Shown: in pieces, positions 11,106 through 21,500 of the stretch
Position numbering within the stretch: the first letter of the stretch is position 1
How the letters are laid out: every line of letters begins with the position of its first letter
Assembly: GCA_018806915.1 (NCBI GenBank)
Contig: JAGKQI010000064.1
Location: forward strand, 1,550,001-1,614,000
Direction of reading: 5' to 3'
Source of the DNA: Phytophthora colocasiae
Lineage: Eukaryota > Oomycota > Peronosporomycetes > Peronosporales > Peronosporaceae
DNA length: 64,000 bases
Position numbers and translations under genes: made by a program
The notes under the pieces: model-generated
The model's input: only the letters and a program-made list of their open reading frames with translations
The model's database searches: none
Told to the model about the DNA's origin: nothing

Positions 11106-11240
11106 CCCGTCTCAACCAAATAGTCTGGACCCAAGTTTTCTCCTTTTGGTTGAGACAGGAAGCACTTTTCACTCCTAATAAAGGGTAAATCAGGGTATAA
11201 ATCAGTGTGGACCCACTGTAAAAAACCGGTTGAGACGGGA
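11106..11240. repeat. Nested inverted/direct repeats around GGTTGAGAC
   Basis: CCCGTCTCAACC at 11106-11117 is the perfect reverse complement of GGTTGAGACGGG at 11228-11239, and GTCTCAACCAAA at 11109-11120 is the perfect reverse complement of TTTGGTTGAGAC at 11145-11156. The two right-hand copies are also direct repeats, each preceded by GGACCCA. Such an arrangement resembles the termini of a small DNA transposon or MITE. Confidence 0.6.
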
Positions 11241-11407
11241 CCAGCTGACAGCTGTGCCCGGCTCAATGGGAGGCAGCGCAATGTACCAGTTGTGACCGGT
11301 TGTACCGTTCGAGAACGGTGCCCTCGTACATGACCTGTTCGATCGGTGAATCGGCTCAGCAAACGGACGAGCGTTTCTCGTTCCCGAGGGCATGGGCTCC
11401 AAATAGC

Positions 11408-12230
11408 TTACTCGCCCAAACTGCGAGCTATCCCCGCGGCATTTGCTGCTGTCCCTGCTGCGGTTTGCGCGAGGTCCACGGCTCGAACTACTGCTCGAAG
11501 TAATTCTTGCACTGTAGACACAGCTCGCGGGCTATACGATGAATCACGAGTAGCAGCTTGTGCCATATTGTTTGCCGCTGCTCCTAAAGCAATAAGGCTG
11601 GTGCTCAGTTGTAGTTCGGCCCGAAGTGCATGACGCCGAAGGTTGTTGCTGGGATCGCTGCTGTTGAAGTGCATGAAGCTGTTGCTGCGTGACCGGTAGT
11701 TGTGGTGCAACTGGTAGTTGCAGTTGTTGGTTGTGTGACTGGAACTTGTAGTTATGGAGCTACTGGGGAATGCTCTTCTTGGACAGATTCTTGTCATTCG
11801 CTGTTAGCGTCGATGTCATCGTATTCTCCGTTGAGTGCTAATAACCGTCGATCTCCAGCTTCTCGATCGCCAGCTTCTTCGGCAGCGCGAGTAGCTATCT
11901 TATGATTACCATTGATCGAGCCAAGAGAGTTCAGGTATGCATTCATTGCACCTTTGTGAATCGATTCAGCATGCTCCACGTAGTTTGAGTAGAAGCGGCC
12001 TAATTTTTGGAAGAGGATATGACACTTTAAACACCAGGCATATGCTGCGTCCGAAGCCTTATCTCCAAGCTTCGGGTCCGACTATCAATGTGGCACTGGA
12101 TGCTATGCCACTTCCGATCTGTTCACATGCCAAGTCAAAAGACAATTGGTTTCTGGTAGACACCAGATGCCCTCATAGAGTTCCCTTTTACCACGCTGTC
12201 TTGCCTTCGCATACCGTCTGCTGTAGAAAA
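11408..12230 (-). pseudogene. Decayed coding sequence, several frames
   Basis: On the minus strand protein-like stretches follow each other in different frames with stops between: a segment with AWCLKCHILFQKLGRFYSN and GAMNAYLNSLGS (about 12070-11797), a Gln/Pro/Val-rich segment (QLPVAPQLPVTQQQLHALQQ, about 11730-11640), and an Ala-rich helix (TVQELLRAVVRAVDLAQTA, ending at 11408). No single open frame or plausible splice pattern joins them. I read this as a pseudogene or transposon-derived remnant. The family is not recognised. Confidence 0.35.
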
Positions 12231-12380
12231 GTTTAACTTATCCCAATCTATGGATCACCATCGGCAGAGGCTCCGTCCTGCGTTTAATCAGCTCACCGTT
12301 CTGATGCCACTTACCAAAATACTCCGTAGAGGAGTCAGGACGTCGACTGTGCCAAAGCTTTTAACGAACTGCAATCAAGT

Positions 12381-12989
12381 ATGCGAAGTTTCCTACGTCG
12401 ATTCCAGCGCACGGCATCTCCAAAGGCTTTTCGAGAAAGCACTTCGAGTGAAGAGAGTTCGCCATGTGCTACCAGTCGTCAAAACAGGTTCAGTCGTTCC
12501 AGTAAAGCGCTCAAGAAGGTCTTCGTACCTGCAATTAAACCCGTATGCGAGTCACCGGAAACTCCAACGCACAGTCGGAAACGCGACCGTCTCAAGAACT
12601 ACCTAGCACGTCGAAGGGTGAGTAAATCTACCAACTCTTCGTCGTATTTGTGGCCTGCGATGTTGTCGGCCGACAAGGAGGAGGTTCGATCTTCGGATGA
12701 CACGGAGGAGGGTGACGTCTACATGGTTGACTACAGCAGTGACTCGGATTCCGATGACTCATTGTTCGAAGACGACTACGTGACTCCACCTGTAGCTGTT
12801 CCTGAAATGTACCGAAGACAGGATCGTCAAGGAGGAATTATCGTTGCAGGCGCTCGTGTTCTCTTCACATATGCAGGATTCAAACGGCGGCAGATGATGG
12901 TGAAAAAGCTCCAAACTGTACCTGAAGCTGATCAACTCACTGCTCCATTGGGGATACATCGGGAATTCATCGTTATTGGAGCCTATTAG
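12381..12989 (+). CDS. Small charged hypothetical protein
   Basis: Single open frame of 202 residues from ATG 12381. The N-terminal half is basic and Ser-rich with a bipartite nuclear-localisation-like cluster (RKRDRLKNYLARRR near residue 67). An acidic Ser/Asp run follows (SSDSDSDDSLFEDD, about 118-131), then a short hydrophobic C-terminal region (GGIIVAGARVLFTYAGFKRR). It resembles a nuclear regulatory protein in composition only. It converges on the nuclease gene with 50 bp between stops. The decayed region upstream makes the gene call less secure. Confidence 0.5.
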   Translation: MRSFLRRFQRTASPKAFRESTSSEESSPCATSRQNRFSRSSKALKKVFVPAIKPVCESPETPTHSRKRDRLKNYLARRRVSKSTNSSSYLWPAMLSADKEEVRSSDDTEEGDVYMVDYSSDSDSDDSLFEDDYVTPPVAVPEMYRRQDRQGGIIVAGARVLFTYAGFKRRQMMVKKLQTVPEADQLTAPLGIHREFIVIGAY

Positions 12990-13039
12990 TGTTGACTACG
13001 TGCAAATGTAAAATACGTCTATGTTTTATTAGAACCTCC

Positions 13040-16000
13040 TTATCCACGCGCTGCTCTCCTTGCCGATTGACGTTCAAACAAAGCGTCATCACTAGCGAAA
13101 TGGCAGGCAGAAGTTGCGTACGGACAGAAAGCACATTCACCAAAGCTTGGCTTTGGTTCAAAGTTTCCTCGTCGTAGTCCTTCTGCAACCTCGACGATAG
13201 CGTCTTTAGCTTCTTGTACAGCTTTCTCCGAATAATGGACGAGCCCTTCGTCATCTGCCGTTCTTCTAGGTTTTGTCTTGCTGGTGTTGTAGTTGTCTCC
13301 GATCTGCTGGAGTTTTGCCCCATACGGAGCCTCTCCGAAGATCTGCTGGAATGCGTACATGTACATCTTCAGCTGCAAGCTCTCGTCTGCAAGCTTGCGC
13401 ATGTTGCGTGAGGCACCGCCCATGTTTGACTTGAACTCCTTGATGACGAAAGACGAAGACCCATCGCTCACACGAGAGACTCGATCAATACGATCCCATA
13501 CACCACGTAACTCCACTTTGGCTTCAGGCACGTAAAAGGAAAAGTCCTTTTCTACATGGACGATCTCCTCAAGTGTCAAGTCGCCATAGTGTCTCTCGAT
13601 GAACTCGCCCAACGCCGTCAAACCTCGATCAAGTAGGAATTCAGCTTGTTCTTCGGATGTAAAGAGGCCGAACCCGTCACCAACCCACGCACGCATGAAA
13701 GCTTCCTTAGCTTCTACGGCTGCGAGCGTCTTCTGCTCCTCCGTAACGTCATCCTGTAGCTGTGCTACAGCAAGGGAGTTAGCGAACGCAGCGATACCTT
13801 CATGCAGCGCACGTCCGAACATCATCGCAGTAGAAACGTCTCCATCGAGCTTCATGACACGACCCAAATAGTATCGATGGGGGCAGCGTAAGTACTCGGA
13901 AATCTGCGAGTATGATAAATGCCGTGGCTCGTACGACAGACTTGAAGCTGGTGCTGATGAACGACATGTTCCCTCTCTGGTCCCAGTTAATTCTCCAGAG
14001 TTCATGAGCGTTTTCTCTGCATCTGTGTCACCAGTAGAATTAGCCTTTGACGAAGCACCCGATGCAATTAACCCTTTATTGTGGCGCAAAAGCGGAAGGA
14101 AGACGCGATTCACGAACTCCCGTAGCACCACCGCCATTTCCGATAGCCAAACGCGCGAGGGTTCGTTTACAGGAGCTGCATTTGTTTCAAAAGTGTTCTG
14201 GTTCCGTTCTGATGGTGAGGTCTTCGGTGGAGTTCCCTTACTTGATCCAGATCTTGTGCTGTTGCTGTTGTCGACTGGTTTGTCTCCTTCGTGCCAGATC
14301 GGCTGAAAAGAGCGACTTAAAACCTCTCCTTTGGATGAAGCTCCAAGCGCCGCGAATGAAAGCACTACTTCACTGTAGTCCCCCAATGTTAAGGCCTTGT
14401 ACGCAAGCTGCTCGCACTGAGTCAGGTGCTCAGCCCGCGTTTGCACCGGATACGGCTCGGTCAGTAGCTCATAAGGGAGTGGGAGAGTGAGGCGCTTCAT
14501 CCGACCAGGAAATTTGCTATCACGCATTGACATCAGTACCAGCACGTGTCTGCCGTTTTCTTCTCCATTCACTACAATAGACTCAAGCGCGCGTGCTGTC
14601 AGCGGAAGAACACGAATGCTACAATCCGTTGCTGTTGAGTTCGTACTGATAACTTCGGGTGAGGCTTCCCATAAAGCTGACGATGTGAGAGTAGTCTCCC
14701 TCAGTTGCTGTAAGTACGGGGCTACGAACGTCACCTGATCGCTGCCGACCACTTTTTGTGCAGTTTCGAGCTCCCGGAGGAAATCTGCCAACACCAGAGC
14801 CCTGCGTTCCTGTTCCGGAGAGCTGGGGTTCAGAAGATTTTCCAATTGGCCAGACTCTTCCAGAAAAGTCTGCACGATTTCGGCAGCAGAAATGTGGTGA
14901 CACTCCGATCGCAGTCGCTTGATGATGGCCACGAACGATTCTGCTATCTCCAAACCCCGTTCAAGTTGTGAAGCAACTAGGTGAGGCATTTCATGCTCCT
15001 CTCCTTCTCTTTGGTTAAGGGACATCCCAAGTGACTTCCCCCGGCTTTCAACAAAGACTTCGAGCACTGGAAACAGATCCACGTGACTGCGAAGCTCCTT
15101 CTCCATTACCCACGACAGTAATTCGGCAGGGAAAGCGAAATACTCGGAGCGTAAAACGTTGTAGAGGTGGCGTGAGTCGCTCGGGAAGCACAATGCGCAC
15201 AAAAGCGAGTACACCGCGTTCACTCCAGGCTCGTCGAACAGATGAATCGGTACGCCGGAGGAGTTGGTTGCTACTGCGAACTCGTCGTAGTTGGTATAAA
15301 CTGGAAGCCCTTGCTTTTGGAAAGCCGAAGCGATTCGGCGCGCGTCTGCGTACGAAGGGCAGACCACAGTGGCTTGTGTGGCTCCATCACGTTGCAGTTT
15401 TTGAGCTAGAAAAGCCCCAATTCTCCTTTCCTCCGCCTCTGAGGTGTTGAAGCGCCAACACTTGAATGGAATCGGAGAAGATGCAGCAATATGTGCAGCA
15501 GCAGCACTCTGAGTCAGCACCTGCTTCGCGAATTCTTGCATTTTGGCCTTCTCACTGGTGAATTTATTGTCAATTTCCAATGAAATACGAGTCACACCAC
15601 GTTCTCGACCTGCATCCGCTGTTGTGTTCATCAACTGTCGCTCTAGAATCTGCGTCTGAGGACACTCGTCCCCATCGAACAGCACGCGGCTGAAACTGGC
15701 ACTGGACTGCACACTGGGTTGGCCGCACAAATGGCCCATGAGCGTCGCCATGGCCGGCGTCAGCCTATGGACCTCGTCCACCACAACGTCAGTGTATTCT
15801 TTTAGCACAGCCTGGCTAAACGTCTTGGTCCTATCGTCCTGCACTGCTGTATCTCCCTTCTGCACTCCACACAACGCTAGCACGTCCAGCACCAGTCCGT
15901 CCCAAGACGTGACGTTGTGCTGCAGCAACAGCTCCTGGTAGTTCCTGTACGTCTCAGCCAGCTCCTGCGGTACTTGTTCTCCTGACTTAGCTGCTGCGAC

Positions 16001-16564
16001 CACGTACTGCTCGGGTGTGGCACCTTCTCTTTCCAGCAACCGGAAGAGCTGCAACAAGTCCTGAACGCCTTTGCGTCTCTGCAGCGTCGACGCAGCCGCA
16101 AGACGGTTGATACCCGGCAGTTCCATGTCACTATGCAACAACAGCGCTGCTAGCTGAGCGTGGCCGAAGACGCGGCTTTCGCGGCCGCTTTCACGCAGCA
16201 GCAACTGGCAGAACTCGCGCACGCCGAAGATCCCGTGGCCGCGGCGCTCCAGCTCGAAAGCGGACGCGTCTCGCTCCAGCGCTGAGCGTACAGGGGATTC
16301 TGATGCAGAGCTACCTGTGAGCAATAGGACGCGACGCTCTGGCTGCTGTAGAAGCCAGCGTACGCGTTGCAAGGCTTCGAGAGTGGGTATACTGGTCACC
16401 AGACTTTGGTGCTCGGCACTGGGGCGTACAGTTGGAGATGAGACCTCGAAGTTGGATGCATTAAGAGAGAATGTACTGGAGAATAAGCGGCGACTATGGA
16501 CGGAAGATGGCCAGGCCTGGCGCAGCAGGAAGGCGCGCCGGAGTGACTGCATCTGCCGAGCCAT
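13040..16564 (-). CDS. AddB/RecB-like PD-(D/E)XK nuclease with Fe-S cysteines
   Basis: Intronless, 1174 residues. The C terminus carries the RecB/AddB-type nuclease: SYSQISEYLRCPHRYYLGR near residue 890, ELRGVWDRIDRV, then an EFKSN strand that would supply the catalytic D-x(n)-E-x-K residues. A final C-x2-C-x5-C (ECAFCPYATSAC near 1150), together with the Cys of RCPHRYY, matches the four-Cys iron-sulphur staple of AddB. The N-terminal half looks like a helicase-type ATPase but is degenerate: LLLTGSSASES near residue 85 sits where a Walker A motif would be, without GK(S/T), while VVVDEVHRL near 265 resembles Walker B. The first 40 residues are Arg/Ser-rich without acidic residues, a likely mitochondrial or plastid-like targeting peptide. 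Confidence 0.85.
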   Translation of the reverse strand: MARQMQSLRRAFLLRQAWPSSVHSRRLFSSTFSLNASNFEVSSPTVRPSAEHQSLVTSIPTLEALQRVRWLLQQPERRVLLLTGSSASESPVRSALERDASAFELERRGHGIFGVREFCQLLLRESGRESRVFGHAQLAALLLHSDMELPGINRLAAASTLQRRKGVQDLLQLFRLLEREGATPEQYVVAAAKSGEQVPQELAETYRNYQELLLQHNVTSWDGLVLDVLALCGVQKGDTAVQDDRTKTFSQAVLKEYTDVVVDEVHRLTPAMATLMGHLCGQPSVQSSASFSRVLFDGDECPQTQILERQLMNTTADAGRERGVTRISLEIDNKFTSEKAKMQEFAKQVLTQSAAAAHIAASSPIPFKCWRFNTSEAEERRIGAFLAQKLQRDGATQATVVCPSYADARRIASAFQKQGLPVYTNYDEFAVATNSSGVPIHLFDEPGVNAVYSLLCALCFPSDSRHLYNVLRSEYFAFPAELLSWVMEKELRSHVDLFPVLEVFVESRGKSLGMSLNQREGEEHEMPHLVASQLERGLEIAESFVAIIKRLRSECHHISAAEIVQTFLEESGQLENLLNPSSPEQERRALVLADFLRELETAQKVVGSDQVTFVAPYLQQLRETTLTSSALWEASPEVISTNSTATDCSIRVLPLTARALESIVVNGEENGRHVLVLMSMRDSKFPGRMKRLTLPLPYELLTEPYPVQTRAEHLTQCEQLAYKALTLGDYSEVVLSFAALGASSKGEVLSRSFQPIWHEGDKPVDNSNSTRSGSSKGTPPKTSPSERNQNTFETNAAPVNEPSRVWLSEMAVVLREFVNRVFLPLLRHNKGLIASGASSKANSTGDTDAEKTLMNSGELTGTREGTCRSSAPASSLSYEPRHLSYSQISEYLRCPHRYYLGRVMKLDGDVSTAMMFGRALHEGIAAFANSLAVAQLQDDVTEEQKTLAAVEAKEAFMRAWVGDGFGLFTSEEQAEFLLDRGLTALGEFIERHYGDLTLEEIVHVEKDFSFYVPEAKVELRGVWDRIDRVSRVSDGSSSFVIKEFKSNMGGASRNMRKLADESLQLKMYMYAFQQIFGEAPYGAKLQQIGDNYNTSKTKPRRTADDEGLVHYSEKAVQEAKDAIVEVAEGLRRGNFEPKPSFGECAFCPYATSACHFASDDALFERQSARRAARG

Positions 16565-17219
16565 TATTGCCTATGGATTGGATTGGCAACAATTACTACT
16601 AGTAATTCCTAAATGATAGTAATGGAAGCAATGATAATTAGGACGCCGACGTGTTATAATACATGAAGCCATCGAGTATTTGCCTGGTACAAAATAAATT
16701 TACTACAATTTGGTACATTTTGTTAAAATGTGTATCAAACTATAGTAATTCATCACAAAACGTATGACTACAAGGCCCTAGTTTTGTATTAGAACATGCA
16801 CCACCAACACTCCGGGCGAGATACCAAATCTATTATAATACATTAATCAATTTAGGTAGCATGTACTTGATTATATTCAATTTAGTACTTTTTTCTTAAA
16901 TGTATTAATCCGACCCTTGGGGACCTAAGTAACTTTATCGCGGTGGTGCGCTCGCTACATGCGCTCTACCTCTGTGAGGCGAGGCAGGTATGTTCATGAA
17001 GAAGCCTTTTAATTGTACGCCAAGTTTCGCCTCTCATTTCGAACTACATGTATTGGCGCGCTGTGCACTTCGCCCCACTCATCACAAATGTTATTATTGT
17101 AGTGAATCTCTATACTCAACAATGACCAGACCGATCCTATGCGATGCATCACAGACCTTCTACTTCAATGAGAAGACTCTTCCGTTAATTCACGACGTAG
17201 TCTGCGCGATACGCTATGT
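16565..17219. other. AT-rich intergenic region
   Basis: Holds the promoter of the nuclease gene and, at 16940-17041, the second copy of the dispersed repeat. The stretch 16620-16920 is AT-rich with several ATTAATACATT-like words. No coding frame is supported. Confidence 0.5.
16940..17041 (+). repeat. Dispersed repeat, copy 2
   Basis: Inverted relative to copy 1 at 10851-10954. The match begins at GCGGTGGTGCG and fades after CTCTCATTTCG. The flanks of the two copies are unrelated, so the shared block is about 100 bp. Confidence 0.8.
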
Positions 17220-18214
17220 CTATGACCCGCCGATCGACAGACTATGCTCCGACCACGAGAACTCCGTGGGGGGAGGATCCGTTGTATGAGCAGGGGCTTC
17301 CTCGCCGGCTACGGATGCCAGTTGAACCGCACCCTCAAGAGCTAATGAAGTTTCTGTCAGCGGTACCAGGCTGGAACACTTCATCGGAGTGGAAGAGGGG
17401 GGGGGGGGGGGCGTTAGAAAAGGAGTAGTTAGGGTCGGTAGGCGAAGAGGGTAATTTATCGAGTGTACTATGGCGTCTCGAACAGGGGTTCCCTGCTCAT
17501 AACCAACCTCCACCGTGGATTCCTTCGCTTCGAAGTGGATCGCTTCGCCACCCTTGACCGGAAGAGTCCCAGCCTGGAGTGCTAGGACTCCAGGCCTCAC
17601 ATGCCCACGTCCACAGAGAAGTAAGCTCGTTTGGAGATATTTCGTGCAGTGGCAACTCACCACCACCGGGACCGGGTCCCGGCGGGACCCCCCGCACGTC
17701 CGAGTCAAGCTCTCGGCAAAGCTGCTCCGGATTCTCCAGCCGGGGTAGATCTTGCTGAATGTTGAGAATATATTCTGAACCTTGACTGAGTGTCCTCGTA
17801 GCTGTACTCATCAAGTTGCAGCAACCAGCACTCACTCCAGCAGCACGCGACGACGCAGCTGAGCAATCGCAAGTAGACTGGTAACTACTCTTCACAATTT
17901 GCTTAGTCTCCGATCACCATAATAGAATAGGCCCTTGCTGTGATCAAGTGCACCTCGACTGTCAGCCCGTGAAAAATGCCATCGATGCTGAGAGACCTCG
18001 CTGCCATGGTGATGCCGCTGCCCCAGGCTGCCAAACGTTCGCTGATGTCTCCTTCTGGCCGCCGTTCTCCAAAGCAGAGAGCGACGTCCAGCATCGGAGA
18101 CTTGTCCACGCCTGCCCAGCGGCCAGTCACAGAGCGAGAGGAAGAACAAGCCAAGATGGACACTTTCGTCTTCTTCACCATGATGAGGTAGACTGCAATC
18201 CGTGTACGAGCCAT
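17220..18214 (-). CDS. Three-exon gene of unknown function
   Basis: Three in-phase exons on the minus strand (17918-18214, 17661-17877, 17220-17581) give 291 residues. Supporting signs: each junction has GT/AG borders, the 40-bp first intron carries a GACTAAG branch-like word, and the joined protein is free of stops. Segments include IAVYLIMVKKTKVSILACSS near the N terminus, LSQGSEYILNIQQDLPRL, then LPVKGGEAIHFEAKESTVEV and a Pro-rich run encoded by the C15 tract (G15 on the plus strand). The 40-bp intron is unusually short, so the first junction is the weakest part. An alternative ends exon 1 at a stop after 103 residues. No family recognised. Divergent from the DDHD phospholipase with 290 bp between starts. 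Confidence 0.5.
17397..17411. repeat. G15 homopolymer
   Basis: Fifteen consecutive G on the plus strand, i.e. C15 on the coding strand of the preceding gene. It either encodes part of a Pro run or serves as the polypyrimidine tract of an undetected intron. Length is prone to sequencing error, which would shift the frame. Confidence 0.9.
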
Positions 18215-18443
18215 AGCTTATGCAGAGCTCTAATCGATATGAATAAACTTAACAACCTCCATCGTCGTGGTACTCCTGCCTTCGCAGTGACATGGCAGGT
18301 TGAAGTATCAGTGTCATATGTGCAATATTTTCATAACTAATTACATACATAGCCTTTAAATCCATGAAACAGGCAGGTCGCATCAGAGTTAGCGGCGACA
18401 TGCCCCACAGCGGCGCCGTCATCAGCCGAGCGTAGTCGTCCCC

Positions 18444-18477
18444 CTCCAGTCTCCAGTCTCCAGTCTCCAGTCTCCAG
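18444..18477. repeat. CTCCAGT tandem repeat
   Basis: Four full 7-bp units CTCCAGT plus a six-base partial unit, ending 27 bp before the ATG of the DDHD gene. It lies in the presumed 5' UTR or core promoter of that gene. Confidence 0.9.
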
Positions 18478-18504
18478 CCCTCTTCAAGCCTCAGTTCCTC
18501 AGTT

Positions 18505-21500
18505 ATGTATCATGTGGCCGAGATGGTGCGCGACGCTAGGCGCGACATGGCAGAACGTCACGACGGCGGCTTCGTCTGGAGCACCTTGTCGGCCTTCACG
18601 CCCTTCCCGTTCCTGCTGGCTCTGTGCGGCCAGATCTCCAGCAGCCTCGCAAGACGCGCCCCCGACTTGGTCAAGCGAGCGGCAGGCGCCACGCGTGACA
18701 ACATCGTGGACGCCGCGACGCACACGCATGAGCGAGTGGTGGAGCTACGTCTGACGTGCACGCGCACGGGTCAGCGCCTGTTCTACCGCGTCAAAGTGAA
18801 AGTAGAAGCCACACGTCTCCCTGGTCCATTAGCTCCGCTTCAGAGCCACGTGGCTGTGCCGTTCCTGCGCGGTGTCGAGGGTTTCGCGCAGTTCGTGACG
18901 AGCGAGGAGCTGCCGGAGCTCTACTTTGTGGCCAAGAACTCGATGCGTCGCAGCTTCTTCCTTAGACACGCAGTATTGCCGCCGTTGGGAGCGGCTGAGA
19001 GTGTAGTCAGATATGTTGTTATTTTCCCTAGTCATATTGTGTTCCCATCCAGGGCCGAGATTGAAGACAGAACAGATCTGTTCTTGGAGGGAAGCACCAC
19101 GCGTGTCCAGGCGCTGGTGGAGCATTTGTACTCAGCCACGGAGGTACTGGACCAGCACTTGAGTATGGTGCAGTGGAACATCCTAGGACGAGGCCCGTAC
19201 GAGTCGCTGAGCGCGTCCAGACGCAGTGAAGTCATCCGATCGGTGCACCAGAGGATGCGTATCATCGCGTCGCACTACAAACTGTTCGAGTTCTTAGCCA
19301 CCATCAAGCTGCAGAATGAAATGCTGTACTGCGACTTACAGCGCGAGTTCCCGGACGCTGGTGGCGTGCCACTGACCCCAGAGCAAATAGCAGCGAACGA
19401 AGCTCTGACTGCTGAGCTGGCTGAACAGGATGCGAACGCCTTCCCCATTTGGTTTTACAAGAAGCTTGATATCACGAGTGGAAACGGACAGGTCCAGCCC
19501 AGCGGATTGAATGGACGCTGCAAATCGGCTACGGAAGTAAACAGCTCACCCAACCAGGCTACCCAGTCTAGTACCAATACAAGTGGGTCAGGCGGGTGGA
19601 TCGAGTTCCCAGCTCACGAAGGTCGTCGTCTTGAACGCAAGTATCGGTGGTATCAGCAGCAGAAGAAGAAAACGCCAGGCCCTGTGGGGCCTTCCAGTGT
19701 CGTTGTGGTAGACGAAGGTCGTCATGAGGTGGACTTGGAGGCCATGCACATGACGCCAGTGTACTGGCCAGCGCTTGAGGAAATTGTTGTGTGTCGCTCT
19801 CGCTGGGTCTACGCTCAGCGGAATTATGGTCTGGCTCCATATAATGCGGAGGCAGCCACTGTTCTGGAGAATGCCTTCGTGTATTATTTGGGTCTGTACG
19901 CTCTCGAGAAGCAGCGCTTGATGGATATTGAAGCACAGAAGCCGCGTGGTTTCTTTAGCTCACGCGCTAGCCTAAGTGAGGCGGTTCTTGCTGCTCGAGT
20001 CGAGAAAGACTGCACGCTTAGTGTCCCAGTCGAAGGCCATCTAGTCGAGTTCAAGGGCCCACAGGACATCATGCAGTACAAACGCCTACTGGCAGGGACT
20101 ACACCGTTCACGAGCAAGCGCCGAGTGTATCGTGGGGATCCGCGCGTTCGTGCTGACCCCAACAATCTGAAGCTCTGGAAAGAGGCAATGGAGTGCGACC
20201 CATCTACAGGCAAATCGCTGAAGGTGACTGAAGACGACAAAGACATTGAAGAGGAGATAGAGCACCTCGTACTCATCGTGCATGGTATCGGCGACGCTTT
20301 GAAGACGCTGGACCTCATCAACGTTGTGACGCTCCGGTCTATCATCGATTGCTCGACAACTCTGCGCGAGCTCAACCGTGAGGCCCTCCGCTCTGCGCAC
20401 TTTGCTCACTTAAATGGTGAAGATGTCGAAGGTGAAGCTAAAGGCGACGGTAAAACTAAACATCGCGTGGAGTTCTTGCCCATTGAGTGGCACTCAAAGC
20501 TGCACATGGAGGGGCTTGACCAGCTCATCCGAGATGTGACACTGCCGGCCATCCCGAAGCTTCGTGAGCTGGCTAACGACACCGTTTTGGACGTTCTTTT
20601 CTTCATGTCGCCGCTATTTCATCAGGTCATTCTGGACGAAGTGGCTAAGGAGATGAACCGTGTCTTCACGCTCATCCAGTCGCGACACCCTGACTGGATG
20701 GAATCAAGCCGTAGCTCCGGAACGAAGCGCAAGAAAGTGTCCATAATCGCACACTCGCTTGGGTCCATCATCTGCTTTGACATCCTCAACCACCAACAGG
20801 TGTACATGCAACAACCGCAGAGCGCACCGTGCACGGATGAAGAAGGTAGCATTGATGACGAGAATGCAGTAGTCGAGAACGGCACTGAGGGTGAAAATAG
20901 CAGGAATGACAGAGAGGTGGAGGTGAACGGGGTGCCGACTGATAACTTGCTGGGCTTCGACGCTGTTGTTATGGATCGAAATCTGAAGCGGCGCTCTCGG
21001 TCGATGTCGGAGATGTCCAATGCAAACGGAGTGTGGAGAAGCTCACCCAGGTCGTGGCACCAATCAGAGCAGGATTCAGTTCGACGCATGTCCCCAAGAA
21101 CGCCGGCTACCCGTCGCAATGGTAGGAAGAAGCCTTCGACCACATCGCGTCACAGAAAGACAACGCCGAAGAAGGCAGGGAAGAAGTACAAAATGCCTGG
21201 GTCTACTGCTGCTTCTCCGTCTGGTGGCACCGGCTCCGTCCCGCTGGTACCGAAACTTGCGTTTGACGTGGAGGATCTCTTTTGTTTTGGCTCTCCAGTT
21301 GGCTTATTTCTAAACGTGCGGGGCCAGAAGCTCGACCGCGACTTTCAACTGCCACGCTGCCGCCGATTATTCAACATTTACCACCCGTATGACCCCGTGG
21401 CGTACCGAATTGAGCCCATCATGAACCCGGGGCGTGCTCATTCCAAGGCTGCGATCATCCGGACGTTCGAGGGCAAGCTGCGCTTCCAGTACCAGCTGCG

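Noticed and set aside
12973..13323. 116-codon minus-strand frame overlapping the nuclease 3' end
   Set aside because: Out of frame with the nuclease and composed of its shifted codons.
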